This document shows, in pieces, positions 8,204-15,963 of a stretch of DNA of 25,647 nt. The stretch's first letter is position 1, and the number at the start of each line of letters is the position of its first letter. The stretch is taken from assembly GCA_035651635.1 (NCBI GenBank), contig DASRFK010000049.1, positions 1-25,647 on the forward strand, read 5' to 3'. The DNA comes from JANXQE01 sp035651635. Its GTDB lineage: Bacteria; Verrucomicrobiota; Verrucomicrobiia; Limisphaerales; UBA8199. Both the position numbers and the translations under genes were made by a program. The notes beneath the pieces are model-generated. The model made no database searches and had not been told where the DNA came from. It was given only the letters and a program-made list of their open reading frames with translations.

Positions 8204-8636
8204 GGTGTTATTCGATACCAGCGGTTTCTTTGCTTTACTGGACCAATTCGACCCGGCAAATCCCGCAGCAACCAAATGGATCACTTCTGAACGAGCCCGC
8301 CTGCGCCCCCTCACCACAGAATGGATCGTCGGCGAAACCTGCACGTTGTTAATCGCTCGGAGGCGACCTTACCTGGTGCGGCAATTCCTGGACTACCTGG
8401 AGCAGAGCACCGCCTTGCTGGTGGTCAACCCCGACGAAACATTGATCCGCTCAGCCAGGAAATTTATCCGACGTCAAGCCGAGCAAGGGTATTCCTTTGT
8501 CGACTGCCTGAGTTTCTGCGTCATGAAAGAACGTAAAATCTCGGAAGCACTCACGACTGATGCGCACTTTCGCAAGGCCGGCTTTTCGCCTCTCTTAGAG
8601 CGTGTTTTAGAATTCGGTTTGGAGTCCCGCCTTTAG
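8193..8636 (+). CDS. PIN-domain ribonuclease toxin, VapC-like
   Basis: 147 residues from ATG 8193. The PIN catalytic acids are visible: D8 in VLFDTSGFFALL, E48 in WIVGET, D104 in YSFVDCLSF and D123 in TTDAHF. These bind the Mg ions used for RNA cleavage. It follows and overlaps the Phd-like antitoxin by 11 bases, the usual toxin-antitoxin order. The domain naturally ends near HFRKAGFSPLL; residues 135-147 (LERVLEFGLESRL) and the stop are encoded by the left end of a 130-bp palindromic repeat starting at 8594, so the original C-terminus has been replaced. A TTG at 8178 is an alternative start. Confidence 0.85.
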   Translation: MAHEVLFDTSGFFALLDQFDPANPAATKWITSERARLRPLTTEWIVGETCTLLIARRRPYLVRQFLDYLEQSTALLVVNPDETLIRSARKFIRRQAEQGYSFVDCLSFCVMKERKISEALTTDAHFRKAGFSPLLERVLEFGLESRL

Positions 8637-8723
8637 GCGGTTTTGGCGCCGGGCCGCCTGAAGGCGGGACTCCGAACCCCATACGCCCACGCCCAAGCCG
8701 GTACTTTTAAAACACGCTCTTAG
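8594..8723. repeat. 130-bp palindromic dispersed repeat, copy 1
   Basis: The ends form an inverted repeat (CTTAGAGCGTGTTTTA at 8594-8609 against TAAAACACGCTCTTAG at 8708-8723, one mismatch). Inside is a 20-bp stem with one mismatch: GGAGTCCCGCCTTTAGGCGG (8621-8640) pairs with CCGCCTGAAGGCGGGACTCC (8657-8676). A second copy in opposite orientation lies at 19210-19338. It looks like a small non-autonomous element or REP-type sequence. It covers the toxin stop codon and could also act as an RNA hairpin ending the toxin transcript. Confidence 0.8.
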
Positions 8724-8814
8724 TGAATTGAGCCGGGTGCGTGCCCGATCGAATTTTAAAGACCGTCTCCGCTAGAAACCAATTTCTCTCCAGCTTGCCT
8801 GTTCAGCTGCTTGC

Positions 8815-9747
8815 TTACTGGGATGAGCGCAGGGGCTTGGGCGCAAATCGGGTTTGGAAATCGCTTACCGCTTGAGCTCGAAGCTTGTCTCCCAAGGCCA
8901 ACATCTGCCGCGCCCGCCGCCGGTCCAGGTTCGGTTCCTGGAGAGCAAGCAGACCATTTTTCCATTCCCGCACGCCGTTCCGGTAGGTTTGAATAATTGC
9001 TGGCAGCGAACTGTCCTGACCGGCACTTGCCTGCAGACTTTTCGCGCGGCTCTCCAGCACCTCAACTTTTGCGAGAGCCAAATCCAGGTTTGGTTTCTTT
9101 GCGCTCGTCACGGCCTCGCTGAGTACAGCAGTGAAGTCCTGCTCTTCGTTCTTAATCATGTGGACAAACTCAGTGGCGCCGCGGATTTCCTCCGCGCGGG
9201 CTTGGCCGACTTGCCAACTTACGTAAGCCGTTCCGCCATCGAAGAGGACTAATCCAGCCGCGACCAGGATTCCTCCAATGATACAAAGCGTGCCGCTGGC
9301 TTTAACGGATACAAATGCCTTCTCCCACAATCCGCGTTCTTGCAATTCGAGGAGCACACCCCGGCTGCTGACCAGCGCAATGAGCACCAGGGTAGGAATG
9401 ATCAATCCGGGAAGGTTGGAAGCAAGGGGTGTGTTGGTCCGCGCCGCGGCGATACCGGCGGTCACAAACACAATCAGCAGTTGGACCACCATGATCACCA
9501 GCACCACCCCGACTGAGTTCGGATTGCCACGCCGCGCCGCTGCCGCCAAAACCCAATAACCCGCCGCCAAAGAGGTGACCGCCAGCGCCACCGGCAACAT
9601 GAACGCGGTGGCACCTTTGCCAAGCAGCAGCACCGCCCAGATCATTAGAGCGCCGAGCGTCGCCAGGATTCCCAAAACCCCCAGATTTCGCCCCGCGTTC
9701 CCCGCCCGCTTCAGTAATTGCTCGTCCGTCAGATTGCCCACACCCAT
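8815..9747 (-). CDS. Hypothetical integral membrane protein
   Basis: 310 residues. Five hydrophobic segments are visible at about 22-43, 46-71, 78-101, 112-128 and 151-172, followed by a soluble, largely helical C-terminal region of about 135 residues rich in Glu, Lys and Gln (EVLESRAKSLQASAGQDSSL). The N-terminus LTDEQLLKRAGNAGRNLG is charged. I do not recognise a characterised family. It is transcribed in the same direction as the ABC exporter operon but lies 317 bases away, so co-transcription is uncertain. Nothing catalytic is apparent. Confidence 0.7.
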   Translation of the reverse strand: MGVGNLTDEQLLKRAGNAGRNLGVLGILATLGALMIWAVLLLGKGATAFMLPVALAVTSLAAGYWVLAAAARRGNPNSVGVVLVIMVVQLLIVFVTAGIAAARTNTPLASNLPGLIIPTLVLIALVSSRGVLLELQERGLWEKAFVSVKASGTLCIIGGILVAAGLVLFDGGTAYVSWQVGQARAEEIRGATEFVHMIKNEEQDFTAVLSEAVTSAKKPNLDLALAKVEVLESRAKSLQASAGQDSSLPAIIQTYRNGVREWKNGLLALQEPNLDRRRARQMLALGDKLRAQAVSDFQTRFAPKPLRSSQ

Positions 9748-10064
9748 ACTTTATCTTTGAGATTGCAAGCGCCGCTTGACTGAGGCAACGCCGGTCAGTG
9801 TAGCCGAAAATTGGTTACGAGCAGCCAAGGTGGTCGCTTCGGCTCACACGCCACACATTGCTCAACTCCCATCACGAGCATCTGTCGCGCCATCCTTTCC
9901 AAGGTTGAGAATCCTCAAACCCCTCCTCGGGCTGAATATCGATCCAAACCCTCCTGTACCATTTTGAGACATTGTGAGACTTTTGCTTCCTCATCCTGAT
10001 CCTCTTGGCTCTCGGGAAAGGAAGCTCCCGAACTATTCCGTGCCCTACAAATCAAGTGAAAGAA
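9748..10064. other. Intergenic stretch, nothing recognised
   Basis: 317 bases between two minus-strand genes. I see no long inverted repeat, no RNA gene and no frame with protein-like composition on either strand. It should carry the promoter of the membrane protein at 8815-9747, but no clear boxes are visible. Confidence 0.4.
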
Positions 10065-11822
10065 TCATTCCACTTCAACGGTTACAACGCTCAGGATTTT
10101 CGTTTCCCGCCTTTGCAGCAAGCGGCCAAACGGATTGAGTGTCCACCAATAGACAAATCCCACCAAGGCGGCGAGCGTGAGGGAAAGCAGGAAGTTCACC
10201 GGGAAACCCTGCGGCCAGCCGGACTGTCGCCAAAGCAGTTCCGCCAGTGGGGCTCCGAATGCCGGGGTCATCGCCATGGGGAAAAGCAAGTGGCAAAGGA
10301 TCATCACTAACATCGCCAGTCCGGGCATCTTTGTGGGCTTCATCGACCCGGGCTGAATTCGATATGGCGTCAGGATAGAAAGCAAATTCCCCGCGAGTCC
10401 CGCCATCAGGACCACTGTGGCGAGTTGGAATAAATTGGCGGCCAAGCTGAGTATTGTTGGGCGCACCCAGAACCCGACCAACGTAAGCAGGATTAAGCCG
10501 AACAGCGCGGCGATGGGCAAGTTCGCGAGATTTTTGCCAATCAGGATCAGGCGTCGGTCAGCGGGAGAAAGAATCAGCGAGCGGAACCCGTCCCGATCGA
10601 ACCCAAACTGGTTGGACAGGAATTGAACGAACATAAAGACCGAAAACACCACGGCGCCGGTCCCAATGAAAGGCTTCGCAGCTTCAGGAATTTTGGGCGC
10701 GCCGCGCAGTACGAACGAAGCACCGAGAATCACCGTCACCAGAAATGAACTGCCCCACGCGAGTTTCACTTCGGGTGCACGCAGCATTGAACGCAACGTA
10801 GCCAGTGCGAGCGCGCTGGCCTGTTCGGGAACTCCAGGGAGACGCAGTTCGAGAAAAGGACTCCCGGTTTTGCCACCAGTTGCGTCCGTGGATCGCACCC
10901 GCCCGGCGGGAACCCGCGCACGGGTTTTTTGGCCGGTTTCGCCGTGATAAAATCGCACCGTGTCTCGATACGCCCGGCGCAGGCCCAGAGCTCCGATGGC
11001 GAGGCAACCCACGGTTCCCAGTAGAGCCGGCAAGGTGCGCCCTTCGGCCAGCGCACCTGCCGCGAACGGAACCCATAACGGCGGAATAAACTTCTGAGCA
11101 CGGACCAGTCCGTTGAGTTTTTCCCGGCTGGAGGCATTCTGCGCCTTGCGTTGCTGCTGCGCTTCCTCGGAAAAATCCGGGGAGCGGCGGGCGGGGCGGC
11201 TGCGAAAGACATTGAAGTACAGGTTCGGGGCTTGGGAGAGCAGAATGAAGCTGAGCGTAATCCCCATTATGACGGTGCGCCTCCGGCGTGGATTGGACAT
11301 CAACGTGGACAACCAGCCACGCAGGAAATAAGTCCATGCGCTAACCATCAAAACCATGCTGAACGCGAGGGGTGCCAGCAACAACATCGCCGGGCCACGC
11401 GAAATCGCCAGCCCAACCGCCAGGCCAGTCATGGTGGGAACCGCGATAACGATGCTGAGTGACAAATGCGAGGCCAGGTAGTTAATCACGAATATTTGTC
11501 CGAGTCCCACGGGAAGATGCATGAGCCGCTGGAGGTCGATGCTCTCGGAACGCTGCAGTTCATTGATCAATCCGATAAACCAGAGGAAAAGAAATAAAAG
11601 GGTGAGGCCGAGCCAGACTCCCATGACAGCTTGAGGAGAGGCGGCTCTTAGCCCAAACATCCCCCCGGCTAACGCTCCCAGGAACCCCGCGACAGCCAGG
11701 ACGGATAAGGCCAGGATGACTATTGCGGCGATCACCGCCCCGACGCCCCGGCTGCGAGCCCATTGGTTGCGCGTGAGCTGCCACCGCAGCCAGAGAATCG
11801 TCTGGAGTTGCTCGAGATTCAC
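10065..11822 (-). CDS. ABC-2-type exporter permease
   Basis: 585 residues with about ten to twelve hydrophobic helices in two halves, separated by a polar loop of roughly 100 residues (about 210-330) rich in Arg and Gln (RPARRSPDFSEEAQQQRKAQ). This double-length layout fits large ABC-2-like permeases found next to a single ATPase. It probably forms the membrane part of an exporter with the protein encoded just upstream. It starts at GTG 11822, one base after the ATPase stop, with GAGGG at the end of the ATPase gene serving as ribosome site, so the pair is tightly coupled. The transported substrate is not evident. Confidence 0.8.
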   Translation of the reverse strand: MNLEQLQTILWLRWQLTRNQWARSRGVGAVIAAIVILALSVLAVAGFLGALAGGMFGLRAASPQAVMGVWLGLTLLFLFLWFIGLINELQRSESIDLQRLMHLPVGLGQIFVINYLASHLSLSIVIAVPTMTGLAVGLAISRGPAMLLLAPLAFSMVLMVSAWTYFLRGWLSTLMSNPRRRRTVIMGITLSFILLSQAPNLYFNVFRSRPARRSPDFSEEAQQQRKAQNASSREKLNGLVRAQKFIPPLWVPFAAGALAEGRTLPALLGTVGCLAIGALGLRRAYRDTVRFYHGETGQKTRARVPAGRVRSTDATGGKTGSPFLELRLPGVPEQASALALATLRSMLRAPEVKLAWGSSFLVTVILGASFVLRGAPKIPEAAKPFIGTGAVVFSVFMFVQFLSNQFGFDRDGFRSLILSPADRRLILIGKNLANLPIAALFGLILLTLVGFWVRPTILSLAANLFQLATVVLMAGLAGNLLSILTPYRIQPGSMKPTKMPGLAMLVMILCHLLFPMAMTPAFGAPLAELLWRQSGWPQGFPVNFLLSLTLAALVGFVYWWTLNPFGRLLQRRETKILSVVTVEVE

Positions 11823-11823
11823 T

Positions 11824-12585
11824 TCAGCCCTCGAGCCAGCTTAATTTCTGCCCTTCGTGTTCGCCTGAGCTGACGACACTCAGGAATTTGTCTTCCAGTG
11901 ATCCGTTTCGACGCAATTCATCCATCGTGCCTTGGTGAACGAGTTGCCCATGCGCAATGATGCCGACATCGCTGCAAAGTTTTTCCACGATTTCCAGCAC
12001 GTGTGAAGTAAGGAAAACAGTCGCACCGCGTTCGACACATTGCTTAAGCGTGTCGCGCAACACACGCGAGGCAACCGCGTCTACGCCTTCAAACGGCTCG
12101 TCGAGAAACAATAAATCCGGGTTGGGAATGAGCGCGGCGGCCAGTGCCAGCTTCTTCTTCATGCCGTGCGAGAATTCGAGGGTGAGTTTCTTTTCCTCTC
12201 CCACGAGGTCCATAATTACGAGCAGTTCCTCACAGCGCTCCCGAACCACCGCCGGCGGCAAGAGATACATCCGGCCAATAAAAGTCAGGTATTCGCGCGC
12301 GGTCAGATTGTCAAAGAGCGCAAGGTTTTCGGGCACCACTCCAACCCGTCGTTTGACTTCCAGGGCGCTCCTGGGGTCGCTGATGTCCTGGCCCAGAATT
12401 CGGATCGTTCCCGAGGTAGGCGACAATAAGCCCGTGAACATTTTGATGGTGGTTGATTTGCCGGCACCGTTCGGACCAAGGAAGCCGTAGAAACAACCGG
12501 AGCGAACGGTAAGATTGAGCCGATCCACGGCGCGGACTTTTCCGAATTCGCGTGTGAGGTCGCAGGTTTCAATCGCCGCGTTCAT
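11824..12585 (-). CDS. ABC transporter ATP-binding protein
   Basis: 253 residues. Walker A is GPNGAGKST at 37-45, the signature region is FSHGMKKKL near 138-146 (a variant of LSGGQ usual in the DrrA/CcmA-like exporter group), Walker B is DLLFLDE at 157-163 with catalytic Glu163, and the switch His is H195 in FLTSH. The Q-loop position reads VVPENLALF, with Glu in place of Gln, which is frequent in ABC-2 exporter ATPases. It energises the permease encoded one base downstream. Likely cargo classes are lipids, drugs or envelope polymers; the sequence does not decide. Confidence 0.92.
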   Translation of the reverse strand: MNAAIETCDLTREFGKVRAVDRLNLTVRSGCFYGFLGPNGAGKSTTIKMFTGLLSPTSGTIRILGQDISDPRSALEVKRRVGVVPENLALFDNLTAREYLTFIGRMYLLPPAVVRERCEELLVIMDLVGEEKKLTLEFSHGMKKKLALAAALIPNPDLLFLDEPFEGVDAVASRVLRDTLKQCVERGATVFLTSHVLEIVEKLCSDVGIIAHGQLVHQGTMDELRRNGSLEDKFLSVVSSGEHEGQKLSWLEG

Positions 12586-12659
12586 AGCTCTTTGAGCAAT
12601 TCAGGGTGTCGAGCCCTGGCCAAAAAGTAAACTGGGAAGCGCGAAAGATGAACTGGCTC

Positions 12660-12881
12660 TTACCGGGTGAGGGAACTCTTTGGGCTGTCGACCTGGTCGA
12701 GGAAAACCAATTGCTGATGGCCCGGAGCGCCGACGAGGGCTAATGGCCGGTCAGGGAACAGGGCAAAGAGTTCCTCGTCAGTGATGATCTTAGTCCCGGG
12801 CGTCGCCACGGTGGCTGACGCAGGAAGAGAAACTGTGCCCGCGTTGCGAGTGGCCGGGTAGTACCGCCAGAATCCTGGCAA
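12660..12881 (-). CDS. Small hypothetical protein downstream of trpC (uncertain start)
   Basis: This frame reads GFWRYYPATRNAGTVSLPAS and TKIITDEELFALFPDRPLAL, then VGAPGHQQLVFLD, and has a protein-like composition. No ATG or GTG lies between the trpC stop (12893-12895) and the coherent sequence; the first usable start is TTG at 12881 (73 aa), 11 bases after trpC. Extending upstream would overlap trpC in another frame. It may be a genuine small protein translated by coupling, or the C-terminal remnant of a larger protein whose front was lost. The ELFALFPDRPLALVG phrase looks like a conserved module but I cannot name it. Confidence 0.45.
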   Translation of the reverse strand: MPGFWRYYPATRNAGTVSLPASATVATPGTKIITDEELFALFPDRPLALVGAPGHQQLVFLDQVDSPKSSLTR

Positions 12882-12892
12882 CAGGACTTTTC

Positions 12893-13696
12893 TTAGCCGA
12901 TCAGTTCGCGGACTTTGGCAGCCATGTCGGGCTCGCGCATGAGCGATTCCCCGACCAAAACCGCCAGCACACCGGCACGCGCGAGGCGTTCGACATCGGC
13001 CCGAGCGTGAATCCCGCTCTCCCCTACCAGGAGCGGCATCGCTGTGGTTTTGCATGATGCGCGCAGGTGGGCCGCTAAGCGATCGGTGGTACCTAGATCC
13101 ACCTTGAATGTTCTCAAGTCGCGATTATTGACCCCCACCAATCGCGCGCCAGCACCGATAGCCCGGTCCAGTTCGGTTTCGTCGTGCGCCTCGACTAGAA
13201 CAGCAAGCCCTGCTTCGGTGCCCAGCGCGTGGAAATGTTTGAGCTGGGTATCGTCAAGGATGGCGACGATCAGCAGCATCGCATCGGCGCCCCATTCGAT
13301 GGCTTCGAGGATCTGCCGCTCATCGATGATGAAATCTTTGCGCAGCAACGGCAGGCTCACCGCCTGCCGAATCGCGCGCAGGAACTCCAAGGAACCCTGG
13401 AAGAACTTCTCGTCCGTGAGCACGGACAAACAACTGGCACCGGCAGCCTCATATTGCCGCGCAATTTTAACCGGATCGAAGTTGGGGCAAATCACCCCGG
13501 CCGAAGGTGATGCTTTCTTGACCTCCGCGATCAGCGCTAACGATCCCCTCCTGGGCGCTCGTAATGCGGCCAGAAAATCTCTGTTCTCACCGCGCTTGCG
13601 AATCGCCGTTGTCAGGTCAGAACTCGAGATTGCTTTGTCAGGCAGACGGGCGACCTCGTGCCGTTTTTCTTGAACAATAGTCTCCAGGATTGTCAC
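12893..13696 (-). CDS. trpC: Indole-3-glycerol-phosphate synthase
   Basis: 267 residues, the normal length for monofunctional TrpC. It closes the indole ring from carboxyphenylaminodeoxyribulose phosphate in tryptophan synthesis. The active-site motifs are present: LIAEVKKASPSAG (E58 and K60), LLRKDF (K120), VEAHDE (E169), GVNNRDLRTF (Asn near 190) and VGESGI (E226, S227). SPSAG stands where most have SPSKG, a mild change. It starts at GTG 13696, directly beside a large inverted repeat, with no evident Shine-Dalgarno. No other trp gene is in the window, so the pathway genes are probably scattered. It lies downstream of prfB on the same strand. Confidence 0.95.
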   Translation of the reverse strand: MTILETIVQEKRHEVARLPDKAISSSDLTTAIRKRGENRDFLAALRAPRRGSLALIAEVKKASPSAGVICPNFDPVKIARQYEAAGASCLSVLTDEKFFQGSLEFLRAIRQAVSLPLLRKDFIIDERQILEAIEWGADAMLLIVAILDDTQLKHFHALGTEAGLAVLVEAHDETELDRAIGAGARLVGVNNRDLRTFKVDLGTTDRLAAHLRASCKTTAMPLLVGESGIHARADVERLARAGVLAVLVGESLMREPDMAAKVRELIG

Positions 13697-13700
13697 AAGG

Positions 13701-13870
13701 CTAAATCCGAAATCCGAAGGCCGAAACTCGAAAGAAGCCCGAGATCCGAAATCCGAATTTCAGCCGCGCCTGGCTTTAGACGGTCAGCCCTCCAACAGGA
13801 AAATCTCGGGAGCTGTCCCCGGATTTCGGATTTCGAATTTCGGGCTTCTTTCGGCCTTCGGATTTCGGCC
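13701..13870. repeat. Large inverted repeat built of ATTTCGGATTTCGG-type units between prfB and trpC
   Basis: The left arm (13701-13760) is made of AATCCGAA/GGCCGAA units and the right arm (13821-13870) of their complement. The two arms pair over about 45-50 bases with one 6-7-base insertion (CTCGAA) in the left arm, around a 60-base loop. The transcript could fold into a very long hairpin. The right arm ends 34 bases from the prfB stop and the left arm starts at the trpC start codon, so it could separate the two genes transcriptionally. Units of this type are scattered in some Verrucomicrobia and Planctomycetes genomes (recalled, not searched). Confidence 0.7.
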
Positions 13871-13903
13871 TTCAGGCTTCTTACAGGGGCCTTCAGATTT
13901 TCG

Positions 13904-15050
13904 CTATTCGTCTTCATCTTTAACGCCCTGCATTCGTTTGAGAGGACAGCCCGCCCTGAGCCAACCGTTAACAAACGGGTCCAGGTCGCCGTCCATCACC
14001 GCCTGCACATTGCTGGTTTCGACACCCGTCCTTAAATCTTTGACCATGCGGTACGGTTGGAACACGTAGCTGCGGATCTGGTTGCCCCAGGAAATGCTCC
14101 CTTTCTCCCCATAAAACCGCTCCATCTCCGCGCGCTGCTCGTCGACGCGCTGGGCGTACAGCTTCGAGAGCAACAGCTTCATCGCCGTCGCCCGGTTCTG
14201 ATGCTGCGAACGCTGGTTCTGCGACGCGGCCACCGTCCCCGTCGGGATATGGGTAATGCGCACCGCGGTTTCCACTTTATTGACGTTCTGGCCGCCTTTG
14301 CCTCCCGAGCGGTAAGTATCGACGCGCAAATCGCTCGGCGGAACCGCGATGTCCGAAGAGGTCTCTTCAATTTCAGCAATCACATCGACACTGGCAAAAC
14401 TGGTGTGACGCCGTTTATTGGAATCAAACGGCGAAATGCGCACCAAACGATGGACGCCCCGTTCGGCTTTGCTGAATCCGTAGGCGTTTTCGCCGCTGAG
14501 CATCAAGGTAGCGCTCTTAATGCCGGCGGTTTCACCGGGCAACGCATCATTCACCTCGACCGTCCACCCACGCGACTCGGCCCAGCGCTGGTACATGCGC
14601 ATCAACATGTTGGCCCAGTCACAGGACTCGGTCCCACCGGCTCCGGCGTTGATGCTCAGGATGCAATTGCTGCGGTCATGCGGCCCGTTAAGAAAAACCT
14701 TTAGTTCGAGCGAATCCAGCTCTTTGAAATACCGGGCAAGGTCTTTTTCAAGCTCCTGTTGGATTTTTTCCTGGGCATCCTCAGGCTCGGCTTCGCCGAG
14801 TTCGACCATTACCCGGAAATCCTCGAGCTCTTTTTCCGCTTTCAGGAGCGGCTCGATTTTGTTGCGGAGGGAATTGCTTTCTTCGATGAGTTTTTGCGCC
14901 TGGTCGCGGTTATTCCAAAAACTCTCGCCCGCCATCAGAGCATTGAGCTCGCTCAGACGTTTCTGCGCGCCCGGGACGTCAAAGAAACCTCCGCAGGTGC
15001 GCCAACTTGTCCGCCGCGGTCGTCAGTTCAGCTCGAATGGAATCAAACAT
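13904..15050 (-). CDS. prfB: Peptide chain release factor 2, with programmed +1 frameshift
   Basis: Release factor 2 frees the finished peptide at UGA and UAA. The gene is in two frames: 15050-14982 encodes MFDSIRAELTTAADKLAHLR plus RFL, then an in-frame TGA (14981-14979); reading continues in +1 from GAC (14980-14978) as DVPGAQKRLSELNALMAGES to the stop at 13904. The joined product is 381 residues. The recoding site is GGAGG-TTT-CTT-TGA-C, with the Shine-Dalgarno-like GGAGG three bases before the slippery CTT, as in E. coli. SPF (about 206-208, stop recognition) and GGQ (about 252-254, peptide hydrolysis) sit almost exactly where E. coli RF2 has them. An annotation beginning at the ATG at 14935 would wrongly lack 38 residues. 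Confidence 0.95.
14976..14996 (-). promoter_or_regulatory. Programmed +1 frameshift signal of prfB
   Basis: On the minus strand the bases read CTGCGGAGGTTTCTTTGACG. The elements are GGAGG (internal Shine-Dalgarno), a 3-base spacer, the slippery codon CTT, the stop TGA and the favourable following C. In known prfB genes low RF2 slows termination at this UGA and allows slippage, so RF2 controls its own synthesis. Confidence 0.93.
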
Positions 15051-15168
15051 TGGGCGGAATGTAGGTCGCGACAAACATGCTTGCAAGTGGTTTGGAGGGC
15101 AGAGAGAGCAGAACTTGTAAACAAATCCAGTTCCGAGAACACCACGCCACGCTGGACTACCTTCCCTC

Positions 15169-15798
15169 TCAAGGCATGGCGAGCCGACCCCCGTTGACCG
15201 AGGCTTTTTTGAGTCGAGCGGTTGAGAACTGCTGCACGCTGCCATCAGCGAGACCGATGTTGCCCTGGGGAAAGTGCATTTCCCGCGTCCAGCCTAATGG
15301 GTAATTGGTATTGAGAATCAGAATCCGAGTCGCTGGGAGTGGACCGTCGCTCAGGTTGCGATCGCCGAACAAAAACATCTGTGGATTCGAATCGGTTGCA
15401 TCCAGCCCCACAAAATAACTTAGATTGAGATTGGAAAATCCATCCGACAAGTTCTGGGCTGGTCTGCGAACATCAGCCGGACAAATGAGAATGTTTGGTT
15501 TGGCAATCTCATTGGAGAGTACCTGAAAGAACTCAAAGGCCGGAGGAGCTGGCGTAAGCTTGTTGCGGAAGCTCATCGGGAACTGGTCCCCGTGGTCCAA
15601 AGCCCAGGTTTTGAAGACCAGTCCCAGAGCTTGAAGATTCCGGGCGCAATCGATTCTCTGGGAGCGGGCTTTGGCGCGACTGGAAGCGGAAATGAACAAC
15701 GGAGCCGCAATCAGGAAACAGATTGCAAGGATGGCTGCGAGTTCAACCCGAGTGAAAGCTGTCCGCCGGTGAGAGGGGAAGTCCACATACAATGTCAT
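15169..15798 (-). CDS. Type IV pilin-like (H-X9-DG) protein, short paralogue
   Basis: 209 residues. The leader MTLYVDFPSHRRTA precedes FTRVELAAILAICFLIAA, a divergent prepilin motif that keeps Phe +1 and Glu +5 (E19). The body contains LICPADVRRP, LNLSYFVGLDA and FGDRNLS, and the C-terminal motif HFPQGNIGLADG fits H-X9-DG. The same landmarks in the same order occur in the neighbouring gene at 15964, so the two are paralogues. AGGAGG ends 5 bases before the ATG, a strong ribosome site. It ends about 120 bases upstream of prfB on the same strand. It is presumably exported and cleaved by a prepilin peptidase; its role is unknown. Confidence 0.85.
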   Translation of the reverse strand: MTLYVDFPSHRRTAFTRVELAAILAICFLIAAPLFISASSRAKARSQRIDCARNLQALGLVFKTWALDHGDQFPMSFRNKLTPAPPAFEFFQVLSNEIAKPNILICPADVRRPAQNLSDGFSNLNLSYFVGLDATDSNPQMFLFGDRNLSDGPLPATRILILNTNYPLGWTREMHFPQGNIGLADGSVQQFSTARLKKASVNGGRLAMP

Positions 15799-15888
15799 GA
15801 CAGCCTCCTTTGGCCTTCGCCCCTCTTACCACTCGGTCCTCGCGGGGCAACGGAGCCGGATGGTCGCAGACCGATTACGGCAAAGCCT

Positions 15889-15912
15889 TCTCTCCTCGTT
15901 TGGGAGGAGAGG
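15889..15912. terminator. Possible hairpin between the tandem pseudopilin genes
   Basis: CTCTCCTC (15890-15897) pairs with GAGGAGAG (15904-15911) around a 6-base loop. There is no T-run after it on either strand, so it could equally be a scrap of a dispersed repeat. Confidence 0.3.
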
Positions 15913-15963
15913 CCGGGGGAAAGGAGGCCTTTCGCATGCACGGTTCAGGGAATAGAGATCCGC

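Noticed and set aside
13693..13974. Minus-strand frame between prfB and trpC
   Set aside because: Its product is the translation of the ATTTCGG repeat units, so it is not a gene.
14057..14704. Plus-strand open frame of about 215 codons
   Set aside because: Antisense to prfB, whose identity is certain.
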